64,000 bases of DNA from Nocardia sp. CY41 (lineage in GTDB: Bacteria > Actinomycetota > Actinomycetes > Mycobacteriales > Mycobacteriaceae), in assembly GCF_009829325.1 (NCBI RefSeq), contig NZ_VUOS01000017.1, positions 62,001 to 126,000 of the forward strand, read 5' to 3'. Below the pieces are notes generated by a model. The model did no database searches, was not told the origin of the DNA, and was given only the letters and a program-made list of their open reading frames with translations. Below, one piece after another: positions 1 through 8,009 of the stretch; the first letter of the stretch is position 1, and the number at the start of each line of letters is the position of its first letter. The translations under genes and the position numbers were made by a program.

Positions 1-1532
1 ATCTCGGCCCCGGCTCGCTCGCGCTCGGCCGCACCGAGCTGCACAACGCGAGCGTGAACCGCTCGCGGGTGGCGTGGGAACTGAATCCGTCTGCGGACAA
101 ACAGCATTTCCCGGACGCCATCGACCCCGCGGTGACCACGCTCGTCCTGCGCAAAGGCGGCAGGACGGCCGGGACCATCACCTGGTTCGCCACGCACAAC
201 ACGTCAATGACCAACGCGAACCGGCTGATCAGCTCGGACAACAAGGGCTATGCCGCGTTCTCCGCCGAGCATATCGAGCGCGGCGTGCGCTACCTGGACG
301 GCAAGCCCGAGTTCGTCGCGGCCTTCGCGCAGACCAACGCGGGAGACATGTCCCCCAATCTGAACCTGCGCCCGGGTTCGGGGCCCACCGAGGACGAGTT
401 CGAGAACACCCGCATCCTCGGCGAGCGTCAGTACGCGGCGTCGAAGGACGCGATGGCGCAAGCGCGAGCGATCTCCGGACCGGTCGACACGATGCTCTGC
501 TACATCGACTTGGCGGACATCGCCGTGGACGGCCGTTTCACCCCGGACGGCCTCCCACGACGCACCGCGCCGGCCGCGGCGGGCGTCTCGCTGATCGCGG
601 GCAGTGTCGAGGACGGTCCGGGCCTGCCCGGCGGCCCGATCCCCGAGGGGGTGCGCAATCCGTTCCTCGCGGCGCTGGGCGACCCCGCCCAGCCCGCGCC
701 GGACTGGTTGGCGGACGCGCAGGCGCCGAAAGCGATCGCGGTGCCGCTCGGGCTGCTGCCGCCGGTGGCGTGGGTGCCGAATGTGCTGCCGATTCAGCTC
801 GTCCGCATCGGCGAGCTCTATCTGGCCGCCGCGGGTGGCGAGTTCACCATCACGTCGGGCCTGCGCATCCGCCGCGCTGTGGCCGCGGAGCTGAACGTTC
901 CGCTCGAGCAGGTGCTGATGCAGGGATACGCGAACGCCTATCACGAATACGTCACCACGCCCGAGGAATACGACTCCCAGCAGTACGAGGGCGCTTCGAC
1001 GTTGTTCGGTCGCTACACCTTGTGCGCCTATCAGCAGGAGTTCACCCGCCTGGCCGCGGCATTCGCCGCTCGCAGCCAGGTGCCGCGCGGGCCGGCGCCC
1101 CGCGACGTGTCCCAGCTACAACCGAACTTCCAGCCGGGCGCCGGTCCGGACGCGGCCGCACCGGGCCGCGGATTCGGTGACGTGCTGGTGCAGCCGCACC
1201 CGTCCTACGCTCCTGGAGATCAGGTTCTGGCCGAATTCGTCTCGGCGCACCCGAAGCACGACAATCGCCGCAACGGGACGTTCCTCGAAGTGCAGCGCAA
1301 GACGGCGTCGGGCACTTGGGCGCGGGTGGCCAACGAGGGGGAGTGGGCGGTGAAATACCACTGGAGCAAGCGCGGGCTCGCCGAGTCGGTGGCCCGATTC
1401 ACCTGGGATATCCCGGTCGAGGCCGAACCGGGACGCTATCGCTTCCAGCATTACGCGACCCGCCTGGATCCCGATGGCGCGCTGTACCCGCTCACCGGCA
1501 CGACCGACGAATTCGAGGTGGTCCGACCGTAA
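1..1532 (+). CDS. Neutral/alkaline ceramidase, 3' part (5' end outside window)
   Basis: The reading frame is open from the first complete codon (position 3) to a TAA at 1530-1532, so the gene begins upstream of the window. Neutral ceramidases hydrolyse ceramide to sphingosine and fatty acid and are usually secreted. The family hallmark is visible: a THNTSM segment with the expected catalytic Ser at 204-206, followed by N-R-L-I-S-x-D-N-K-G-Y, then a TNAGDMSPN segment. The C-terminal third (from about 1160) reads as the beta-rich C-terminal domain of this family. The ATG-like or GTG codon at 54 lies inside the conserved region and is not a start. The family call is firm; whether host or own lipids are the substrate is not visible. 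Confidence 0.9.
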   Translation, partial: LGPGSLALGRTELHNASVNRSRVAWELNPSADKQHFPDAIDPAVTTLVLRKGGRTAGTITWFATHNTSMTNANRLISSDNKGYAAFSAEHIERGVRYLDGKPEFVAAFAQTNAGDMSPNLNLRPGSGPTEDEFENTRILGERQYAASKDAMAQARAISGPVDTMLCYIDLADIAVDGRFTPDGLPRRTAPAAAGVSLIAGSVEDGPGLPGGPIPEGVRNPFLAALGDPAQPAPDWLADAQAPKAIAVPLGLLPPVAWVPNVLPIQLVRIGELYLAAAGGEFTITSGLRIRRAVAAELNVPLEQVLMQGYANAYHEYVTTPEEYDSQQYEGASTLFGRYTLCAYQQEFTRLAAAFAARSQVPRGPAPRDVSQLQPNFQPGAGPDAAAPGRGFGDVLVQPHPSYAPGDQVLAEFVSAHPKHDNRRNGTFLEVQRKTASGTWARVANEGEWAVKYHWSKRGLAESVARFTWDIPVEAEPGRYRFQHYATRLDPDGALYPLTGTTDEFEVVRP

Positions 1533-1541
1533 GCCGCGCGG

Positions 1542-1781
1542 TCACAGACCCGTTTGCGCGCCCTTGTCCCCGCGCCGGGCGCCGCGCCGCTGGACCAGAT
1601 AGATCACGAGTGCGATCAGCCCGACCACCAGTCCCATCAGGCAGACCGGCCGAGCCGACGCCCACCGGTCGCCGCCCGCCCACACCACGACGGTGGCGAT
1701 CAGCCACAGTGCGCTGCCGACCGCGAGCACGGGGCGCGGATCGGTCAGGCGCGGCGGCAGCTGCGGGACTTTCTGTGTCAC
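1542..1781 (-). CDS. Small two-helix membrane protein, DUF2530 type
   Basis: 79 residues from a GTG start, convergent with the ceramidase and divergent from the MarR gene. The layout is a short proline-containing N-terminus with an RLTDPRPVLAVGxALW block, two hydrophobic segments (about residues 19-35 and 48-63) and a basic tail ending R-R-G-x-K-G-A-Q-x-G-L. This pattern is what I recall for DUF2530 proteins of mycobacteria and nocardiae, which lie beside a MarR gene in M. tuberculosis as well. Function is unknown. Confidence 0.75.
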   Translation of the reverse strand: MTQKVPQLPPRLTDPRPVLAVGSALWLIATVVVWAGGDRWASARPVCLMGLVVGLIALVIYLVQRRGARRGDKGAQTGL

Positions 1782-1896
1782 GGGCCCAGCCTAATCCGCC
1801 CTGCCGGGTGCGGCGCTGCGGCCGAGCGGAGCGGAGTGGTCGCGGCCTGGCGGGAAGCCGCGACCGGCCGCCAATGGTCCCGTATCGTTTGGCACT

Positions 1897-2334
1897 GTGA
1901 CAACGCCATCGGATGTCAGAGCCCTCGCTGGTGAGCTCTCGCTGGCGGTCGTTCGACTGACGCGGCACCTGCGCGGCCGTCGTGCCGACTCGCAGATCTC
2001 GCTGACTCAACTCTCCGCGCTCGCCACCCTGGCGCGCGAGGGCGCGATGACGCCGGGTGCGCTCGCGGCGAAGGAACGTGTGCAGCCCCCCTCGATGACC
2101 CGGGTCATCGCCTCGCTCACCGACCTGGATCTGGTGGAACGCAACCCGCATCCGACCGATGGCCGTCAGATCATCGTCTCGCTGTCCTCGGCGGGCCGCG
2201 CGCTGATCGCCGACGAGGCCAGCGCTCGGGAGGCGTGGATGACCGAGCAGCTGTCGACGCTCACCGAGGAGCAGCTGGTCGTGCTGACCCGCGCCGTGGC
2301 GATCATGAAGCAGATCGTCGCGGAATCCGAATGA
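1897..2334 (+). CDS. MarR-family transcriptional regulator (Rv0880-like)
   Basis: 145 residues from GTG. It has the MarR winged-helix layout: N-terminal dimerisation helix (about 5-30), the LTQLSALATLAREGAMTPGALA helix-turn-helix approach, an RVQPPSMTRVIASL recognition helix (about 60-75), and a wing ending in D-x-R-Q-I-I-V-S-L (about 85-100). The divergent DUF2530 gene and the methyltransferase further on reproduce the Rv0880-Rv0882 neighbourhood of M. tuberculosis. An effector ligand is not predictable from sequence. The 115 bp upstream, shared with the DUF2530 gene, probably hold both promoters. Confidence 0.88.
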   Translation: MTTPSDVRALAGELSLAVVRLTRHLRGRRADSQISLTQLSALATLAREGAMTPGALAAKERVQPPSMTRVIASLTDLDLVERNPHPTDGRQIIVSLSSAGRALIADEASAREAWMTEQLSTLTEEQLVVLTRAVAIMKQIVAESE

Positions 2335-2359
2335 CGCCTGCCGGATTCGGCGGCACGGC

Positions 2360-2599
2360 TCAGCGGTTCGCCCGCACCAGCCGGAGGACGATCCCGCCGC
2401 CCCACCGCAGCAGGCCGCCCGCGATGGCCAGGCACAGGACGAAGGCCGGATAGACCAGCACCCCGTAGTCGTCGGCCCAGCGGGGCAGATGGGTGAACTG
2501 GGTCGCCGCGCCGATGAGCAGCAGCAGCCCCAGCGTCACGGCGATCGGCGCGAGCGGCGCGGTGTCCGAGTCGGGCCTGCGGGCGGTGCGGTCGGTCAT
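2360..2599 (-). CDS. Small membrane protein of unknown function
   Basis: 79 residues. The ATG at 2599 is preferred over an upstream frame extension because a GGGAGGG ribosome site lies 7 nt before it. A polar N-terminus of about 17 residues is followed by two hydrophobic segments (about 18-35 and 45-65) and a basic end. No recognised family. It converges on the MarR gene, with 25 bp between the stops. The Crp-type palindrome at 2715-2730 lies about 120 bp upstream of its start and is the most plausible regulatory site for it. Confidence 0.65.
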   Translation of the reverse strand: MTDRTARRPDSDTAPLAPIAVTLGLLLLIGAATQFTHLPRWADDYGVLVYPAFVLCLAIAGGLLRWGGGIVLRLVRANR

Positions 2600-2714
2600 G
2601 GTGGAGCCCTCCCGTGCGGTCGGCTCGGCGCCCGCTCGGGGCGCGGTGGGCACTGGAAAAGATCAGTTACCTTCTAGCTAACCTTCGCACGGAGGTGTGA
2701 TTTCGTTAACACCA

Positions 2715-2730
2715 TGTGATGTAGATCACA
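2715..2730. promoter_or_regulatory. Perfect Crp/FNR-type palindrome
   Basis: The 16-mer TGTGATGTAGATCACA matches the Crp consensus TGTGA-N6-TCACA at all ten fixed positions, including that described for the mycobacterial cAMP receptor protein Rv3676. It lies between the 3' end of the YccF gene and the start of the small membrane-protein gene at 2599, so it can serve the latter. The surrounding 40 bp are unusually AT-rich for this chromosome, as expected for a promoter. The motif is seen directly; binding is inferred. Confidence 0.7.
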
Positions 2731-2785
2731 GATATATCGCGAATCGGGCTCTGCCCGGCGCGCCCCATGGACCGGATGCCGGCGG

Positions 2786-3187
2786 CTACCGCGCGCCGAA
2801 CGGCTGATCGCTGTCCACGATCTCCCGTCCGAGCGGGAACAGCGAGATCGGGATGAACTTCAGGTTGGCCCAGCCGAACGGGATGCCGATGATCGACACG
2901 AACAACGGAATGCTGGTGAGCAGATGACCCAGCGCCAGCCACCAGCCCGCGACGATGAACCAGATGATATTGCCGATCAGCGACCCGGCCCCGGCCCCCG
3001 GCTTCTCCACGGTGGTCCGGCCGAACGGCCACAGCACGTAGGCGGCGATCCGGAACGACGCGATGCCGAACGGAATCGTGATGATCAGGATGAAGCAGAT
3101 GATCCCCGCCGCGATGTAGCCCAGCGCCAGCCAGAACCCGGCGAAGATCAGCCACAGGATGTTGAGAACCAACTGGATCGGCTTCAT
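2786..3187 (-). CDS. YccF-family inner-membrane protein
   Basis: 133 residues. The two-fold repeat typical of YccF/DUF307 is clear: an NILWLIFAGFWLALGY block (about 8-23) and an NIIWFIVAGWWLALGH block (about 73-88), each followed by an I-x-IPFG motif (ITIPFGIASFRIA and IGIPFGWANLKF). Four hydrophobic segments are expected. The family has no established biochemical role. It is followed on the same strand by the Crp-type site and the gene ending at 2360, but the 187-bp gap argues against a shared operon. Confidence 0.9.
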   Translation of the reverse strand: MKPIQLVLNILWLIFAGFWLALGYIAAGIICFILIITIPFGIASFRIAAYVLWPFGRTTVEKPGAGAGSLIGNIIWFIVAGWWLALGHLLTSIPLFVSIIGIPFGWANLKFIPISLFPLGREIVDSDQPFGAR

Positions 3188-3226
3188 GAGACCAGCATGC
3201 CAGCCCTCGGAGCGCGGTGCGCGTCG

Positions 3227-4432
3227 TCAGAAGAACCAGCCGAGCATCGCGTCGCGCTCGACGCCGAAGGCGTCGTCGAGCGCGCGCAGGTGCGCGGCAT
3301 TCTTGCTCCGCAACCGGTTCGCCGCGGCGAACACGCGCGCGGGATACGCGCCCAGGTACATGCTGCCGAGAACGTCGATGCCGACGTCGATATCGGGTGT
3401 GCGATCGGTCGGTTCGCATTCCGCCTGCCCGTTCCGCACGCGCAGTGCGAACGTGCCACCCGCGTTCCGGAAGGGATCGGTCACCTCGAGCGTCACATCC
3501 AGATCGCTCCGGTAAGCGCGCGCGGTGAGCGCCGCGGGCACGTCCATCAGGCGAAGCCACAGTCCGTCGTAGCGGGCGGTGGTACGCACCAGCCGGTGAT
3601 CGGTCAGCAGGTAGGGCAGCGGGTCGTGGTCGGTGAGCACCGCGTCCACCCGCCGCATCAGATCGAGCCCGAGCAGGGCCCGCCACAGGGCCGCGTGCGC
3701 TTCGTCGGTGACCGTCCGCATTTCGACCACCTCGACCGTCCGCGCCCTGCCGTCGGAGTGGCACCGATACAGCGCGTAGCCGTCGGCGTGCAGAAGTCCG
3801 AACAGCGTGCTGCCGCCTTCCCGGAAGCGTTCCGGATCGTCGAAAACGATGTCCCAGGCCGCCGCGGGGCGTACCTGCGCCCCGGGCGTCAGCCTGCGCC
3901 AGCGCTCGTAGATCGCCTCCGCCGCCGCGCGCAGTTCGCTCGGCGGGCGCAGCGTGACACCGCCCGGATCCGGCGCCGACGGCAGGAATTCGGCGAACCG
4001 CCGGTCGATGCCAACGGCGTTCTCCCGCGTCGCGGGACCGTAGCCGAACCGGCCGTAGATGCCGCCCTCGCTCGCGGTGAACATGGTCAGCGGCAGCCCG
4101 GCCGCCTCGACGCGCCGGTGCTGTTCGGTGTACATGGCGCGGAGGATGCCGCGCCGCCGGTGGGTCGGCGCCACCCCGACGCCCGCGATGCCGCACACTC
4201 GCACAGTCCGTTCGCCGGGCACCGTGACCGTCATGGTGGTGGACTGCACGTGCCCGACGACCCGTCCGTCCTCGACCGCGACGATGGTGTTCTCCAGCGG
4301 GAACAGCAGGGGGATCCGCCGCAGCTCGGCCGGGTCGTAGCGAGTGCCGAACGAGGTCTCCACCAGCGTCGTGATCGCGGGTCCGTCGTCCTCGGTGGCC
4401 GACCGGATGGTGATTCCCGGGAGGGTCGTCAT
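3227..4432 (-). CDS. eis: Eis-like GNAT N-acetyltransferase
   Basis: 401 residues from the ATG at 4432, close to the usual 400-410 of the Eis family. An N-terminal GNAT domain with the acetyl-CoA loop motif VGVAPTHRRRGILRAMY (about 98-114) is followed by a second GNAT-like domain and an SCP-like C-terminal domain. The chain ends in W-F-F, in keeping with the family's C-terminal carboxylate being part of the active site. Eis proteins acetylate amines, including aminoglycosides in M. tuberculosis; the substrate here is not known. Divergent from the methyltransferase gene with 112 bp between the starts. Confidence 0.87.
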   Translation of the reverse strand: MTTLPGITIRSATEDDGPAITTLVETSFGTRYDPAELRRIPLLFPLENTIVAVEDGRVVGHVQSTTMTVTVPGERTVRVCGIAGVGVAPTHRRRGILRAMYTEQHRRVEAAGLPLTMFTASEGGIYGRFGYGPATRENAVGIDRRFAEFLPSAPDPGGVTLRPPSELRAAAEAIYERWRRLTPGAQVRPAAAWDIVFDDPERFREGGSTLFGLLHADGYALYRCHSDGRARTVEVVEMRTVTDEAHAALWRALLGLDLMRRVDAVLTDHDPLPYLLTDHRLVRTTARYDGLWLRLMDVPAALTARAYRSDLDVTLEVTDPFRNAGGTFALRVRNGQAECEPTDRTPDIDVGIDVLGSMYLGAYPARVFAAANRLRSKNAAHLRALDDAFGVERDAMLGWFF

Positions 4433-4544
4433 GCTCCGACCATCCCATGTTCGCGCACCTGCCCGCACCAGGTTTTCCGTGCTCCGCGACCGCCCGGCGA
4501 ACGCCGATTCGGACCCGGCCGCGACCGTTCGGCAGGATGGAGCG

Positions 4545-5348
4545 GTGGCCGAAGTGATCGACATCGATGACCCCGCCGACCCTCGGGTCGACGACTTCCG
4601 CGATCTCAAGTCGGCCGATCGCAGGCCCGATCTGCCCGGGCGCAAGGGACTGGTGATCGCCGAGGGTGTCGTGGTGGTCCAGCGGATGCTCGACTCGCGC
4701 TTCGCGCCGTCCGCACTGCTCGGTGTGGAGCGCAGGCGCGCCGAACTCGCCGACGATCTGATGGCCGTCGACGTGCCGTACTTCCGGGCGACGGCCGAGG
4801 TGATGGCCGAGGTGGTCGGTTTCCACCTCAACCGCGGCGTGCTGGCCATCGCCCGCCGCCCCGCCGAACTCGGCATGGACGAGGTGCTCGAGCAGGCGCG
4901 CACCGTCGCGGTGCTCGAAGGCGTCAACGACCACGAGAATCTCGGCGCCATGTTCCGCAACGCGGCCGGGCTCGGAGCCGACGCGATCCTGTTCGGCGAC
5001 CGCTGCGCCGACCCCTTGTACCGCCGGGCCGTCCGGGTCTCCATGGGCCATGTGCTGCGAGTTCCGTTCGCGTCCGTGCCGGACTGGCCGGGCGGACTGG
5101 ATATACTGCGCCGCAAAGGATTCCAGATCATCGCCCTCACTCCCGACGCGGCGGCGGCGAATCTGGCGGCGGCGATGACGGGGGAGCGGGTGGCGTTGTT
5201 GCTCGGGGCCGAAGGGCCGGGGCTGACCGAGGCGGCCATGCGGGCCACCGACGTCCGCGCGCGCATCCCCATGACGCCCGGCACCGATTCGCTCAATGTC
5301 GCGACCGCGGCCGCGATGGCGTTCTACGAGCGGGTGCGCACGGCATGA
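4545..5348 (+). CDS. SpoU/TrmH-family RNA 2'-O-methyltransferase
   Basis: 267 residues from a GTG at 4545 that follows a purine-rich stretch (AGGATGGAG). The SPOUT motifs are present: motif 1 VAVLEGVNDHENLGAMFRNA (about 123-142), motif 2 ERVALLLGAEGPGLT (about 209-223) and motif 3 IPMTPGTDSLNVATAAAMAFYE (about 243-264). These enzymes use S-adenosylmethionine to methylate ribose in rRNA or tRNA and act as knotted dimers. It corresponds in position to Rv0881 of M. tuberculosis. The target nucleotide cannot be told from the sequence. Confidence 0.9.
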   Translation: MAEVIDIDDPADPRVDDFRDLKSADRRPDLPGRKGLVIAEGVVVVQRMLDSRFAPSALLGVERRRAELADDLMAVDVPYFRATAEVMAEVVGFHLNRGVLAIARRPAELGMDEVLEQARTVAVLEGVNDHENLGAMFRNAAGLGADAILFGDRCADPLYRRAVRVSMGHVLRVPFASVPDWPGGLDILRRKGFQIIALTPDAAAANLAAAMTGERVALLLGAEGPGLTEAAMRATDVRARIPMTPGTDSLNVATAAAMAFYERVRTA

Positions 5349-5418
5349 GCGGTCAGGCCCGGAGGAGGCAGCGCAGCGTGACCACGCAGGGCCCCGCTCA
5401 TGCCGGAAAGGACACGGC

Positions 5419-5718
5419 ATGACCGGACCGTATCGACCGTATCCGTCCTACCAGGACCCGACGCCGTGGGGCGCGGGCCTCACCGTGGCCGTCATGGTGG
5501 CGCTGCTGGCGGCGGTCGCGGTGTATTCGTTCGGGGCCGCACTGGCCGAAGTGCACCCGTTGCTCGCGGTGGCGGTCAACCTGGTGGCGGTCGGCGGCGC
5601 CGCGCCCACCGCGTGGCGCTGGCGTTTCGCCCCGGTGACGCGGTGGGTGATCGGCGGCGGCGCGGCAGGTGTGCTGCTCGGATGGATCGTGCTGTTGATC
5701 GGCGGATCGGCCGCCTAG
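5419..5718 (+). CDS. Small membrane protein, DUF2537-like
   Basis: 99 residues from ATG 5419, 70 bp after the methyltransferase and on the same strand. A proline/tyrosine-rich cytosolic start is followed by three hydrophobic segments (about 20-40, 46-62 and 76-95). The PWGAGLTVAVMVA and HPLLAVAVNLVAVGGAAPTAWRW segments resemble DUF2537 proteins of mycobacteria. No function is known. Convergent with the next gene, 19 bp between the stops. Confidence 0.65.
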   Translation: MTGPYRPYPSYQDPTPWGAGLTVAVMVALLAAVAVYSFGAALAEVHPLLAVAVNLVAVGGAAPTAWRWRFAPVTRWVIGGGAAGVLLGWIVLLIGGSAA

Positions 5719-5737
5719 CACCGGCGGGCTGCCGCGT

Positions 5738-6481
5738 TCAGCCGACCGGGTCGTGTCCGCGCAGCCAGCCGAACAGTCCGCGCTTACGCGCGGGCGTATG
5801 CGCTCCGGCCTCGGTCGAGCCGCGAACCGGCGGGTCGGGCATCTGGCCCTTCGGGTACAGCGCGAACTTGCAGACGGGAATGTCACCCGGCACGAGCGCG
5901 CGGGGCGCGACAGGCCCGCGGTAGTGGAAGCCCAGCCATTCGTTGTTGGCCGCGTCGGCGAAATCGGGTGGGTCGAAGGGCAGCGCCTGGGGGTCGGGCA
6001 GTTCGCCCGCGCGCCAGCGCACCGGATGTTCGCCTGCCCAATACGGCCGTTCCCAGACCAGCGGAAGTCCTTCGTCCTCCAGGATGCGCACCCGGGTCGA
6101 GCTGAAGGCTCTGCGGAATTCGCCGCGCTCCCAGTGGGCGAACGCGCCCCAGCCGTGCTCGAGGTCGAACGACACCAGATACGTGTGTTCCGAGGCCAGC
6201 GGCCGCACCAGCAACTCCGGGATCTCGGTCGGGTGGATACGCGCGGCTTGGGCCGAGCACAACACCGTGACGCCGGGAAAACAGCCGATGCACACCTCGT
6301 CGGTTCCCGGTCCCGCGCAACCCGCCAGCGTGCCGACCATGATCGGCCGCACATCGCGGTCCTCGTGCAATTGCTTCGCCAATGCCAGTGCGGCTCCGGG
6401 ATCCGGATCGTGGTTCGCGCGCAATACCGTCAGGGCATCGGGTGCGTCGACGTACCAGAGCGAGCAAGCCTTGGATAGCAT
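5738..6481 (-). CDS. Conserved actinobacterial protein, DUF6928-like
   Basis: 247 residues from the ATG at 6481, which has a GGGAGG ribosome site 7 nt upstream; the upstream in-frame extension has none. The protein is soluble, with conserved-looking blocks VCIGCFPGVTVLCS, HTYLVSFDLEHGWGAFAHWERGEFRRAFSSTRV, GLPLVWERPYWAGEHPV and NNEWLGFHYRG. I associate these with the DUF6928 family of nocardiae and mycobacteria. No catalytic motif or function is recognised. The basic C-terminus (about 225-247) looks disordered. Confidence 0.65.
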   Translation of the reverse strand: MLSKACSLWYVDAPDALTVLRANHDPDPGAALALAKQLHEDRDVRPIMVGTLAGCAGPGTDEVCIGCFPGVTVLCSAQAARIHPTEIPELLVRPLASEHTYLVSFDLEHGWGAFAHWERGEFRRAFSSTRVRILEDEGLPLVWERPYWAGEHPVRWRAGELPDPQALPFDPPDFADAANNEWLGFHYRGPVAPRALVPGDIPVCKFALYPKGQMPDPPVRGSTEAGAHTPARKRGLFGWLRGHDPVG

Positions 6482-6759
6482 CCGGCACCTCCCGATAGTT
6501 GCACGAATCGACTCCGCGAACTTCGAGCGAACGCCCGGCTGCGCCGAACGGCCACCGCTGGGTTGGCTCCTGGCGCCGACGCGCGTCGTCGACCACACCA
6601 AAATTTACTCGCCACGGACCGGCCCCGGTGCGGCTTCGCACCGCGAACGCCGGTTCGTAATCATCGATTTCGCGAGGCAGCGCTATCGCCAGAGGCGGCC
6701 GACGCACGAGGGCTCCCGCGTCCAGTCGGCGACCCATCGACGGCTCGGAAGGCCGGCGC

Positions 6760-7797
6760 TCAGTGACCGGAGCTGCGCACTCCGAGCAGTACATCTTCCC
6801 ACGACGGCATCGGAGCCTTGCCGCGCTTGCTGCGACTCGGCTTGGCCGGAGCCTTCGCCGCGGGCTTCGCAGGCTCCTCGGTGGGGGCAGGCGCCGGCGC
6901 GGCGGTGTCCGCGGGGGTGGACGTGGCGGCCGTCGCGGCGCCATTGGCGGACGCGGGGCTAGCGGCGGGAGCCGGGGCCGCGGTGGCGGACGCGGCGGAC
7001 GTCGAGCCGTTGCCCGCCGGGATCGCGGCGGCGCTGCCGCCGGCCGCGACGGCCCGCTGTTCGTAGTACTCGTCCAGCGTCGGCTGGTTCTGGCGGCTCG
7101 CGGTGCGCGCCGGCGGCGCGGCCGGGGCGGGACGCGGTTCGGCCTCCGGCTCCGGCTGCGGCGCGGCCGGTTCGGGCTCGGGCGGCGCGATCGTCGCCAG
7201 GCCGCGCAGGGCGCGCCCGAAATCCGGATCGATCAGATCGGAGGCCGGGTCGTCGAGCGGGGAGACCGAGCCACCGTGCGCGTCCGGCTGGTAACGCCAG
7301 TGCGCGGCGATCTCGGATCGTCCGTTCTGCCACTGCAACTGGGCGACCCAGTAGCCCTTCTCGTCCTTCCAGGCATCCCATTCGGCGCCCTCGATGTTGT
7401 GCCCGCGCGCGGTGAACGCGGCGGTGACCACGTCGATCAGAGTGTCCACGGCGGGGCCGTCGGGGCGCACCGGGTGCGCCTTCTGGGCGAGCTCGGCGGC
7501 GCGGGCCCGCTCCAGCAGTACCGGATAGGCGAATCGCTCGACGCGACTGGCCGGCATTCCGGATTCTTCGGTGACCTGTTCCACGGAGGCCCCTGCGCGA
7601 ATACGGGCCTGGATATCGCGGGGACGCATAGTTGCTTCCATTTCGATCTCAATCTGGCCGAATCGGGCAAGGTCTCCGCGCGCGGCGGCTCGCAGTTTGT
7701 CGTCGGCGGGCAGCCGGAACTTCTGACCGGACTCGGTGTCGATACACACGATGTGCGTGGAGTCGGGCGTCACCCCGATCACTCGAAGTTCACGCAC
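6760..7797 (-). CDS. sepH: Septation protein SepH
   Basis: 345 residues from a GTG at 7797 with an AAGGAGG site just upstream. SepH binds FtsZ and promotes Z-ring assembly in actinobacteria. The N-terminal DUF3071 domain is clear: M-R-E-L-R-V-I-G-V start, LPADDKLRAAARGDLARFGQIEIEMEATMRPRDIQARIRAGASVEQVTEESGMPASRVERFAYPV (about 34-98, including the helix-turn-helix). From about residue 185 a proline/alanine-rich linker leads to a lysine/arginine-rich conserved tail (about 325-345) with W-E-D-V-L-L-G-V-R-S. This N-domain, linker, C-motif order is that of SepH and of Rv0883c, which is also next to serC in M. tuberculosis. Confidence 0.93.
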   Translation of the reverse strand: MRELRVIGVTPDSTHIVCIDTESGQKFRLPADDKLRAAARGDLARFGQIEIEMEATMRPRDIQARIRAGASVEQVTEESGMPASRVERFAYPVLLERARAAELAQKAHPVRPDGPAVDTLIDVVTAAFTARGHNIEGAEWDAWKDEKGYWVAQLQWQNGRSEIAAHWRYQPDAHGGSVSPLDDPASDLIDPDFGRALRGLATIAPPEPEPAAPQPEPEAEPRPAPAAPPARTASRQNQPTLDEYYEQRAVAAGGSAAAIPAGNGSTSAASATAAPAPAASPASANGAATAATSTPADTAAPAPAPTEEPAKPAAKAPAKPSRSKRGKAPMPSWEDVLLGVRSSGH

Positions 7798-8009
7798 CGT
7801 TACCTCCTTATCGCGTCGACTCGCGACACCGCCCACTTTCCGAAACAGTAGTGCACATCTGAGATTCCTGGGGCAGGACACGCGGCACGGAAATCTCTCG
7901 GGAGACGTCCGTGCCCCGCTAATCTGCTCTGTTCGCTCGGCTACGTCTAATTCTGCGGCGTGTCGATCCCGGGCGTGTTGCGGCCCGTCAGGGCCGAAAT
8001 ATGCGGCCG

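Noticed and set aside
2665..2690. Possible IdeR/DtxR iron box (GCTAACCTTC segment)
   Set aside because: Only the right half resembles the consensus; about 10 of 19 positions match, which is no better than chance.
2706..5420. A 904-codon open frame on the minus strand
   Set aside because: It is an out-of-frame shadow over YccF, Eis and the methyltransferase genes, with Arg/Pro/His-rich composition and no domains.
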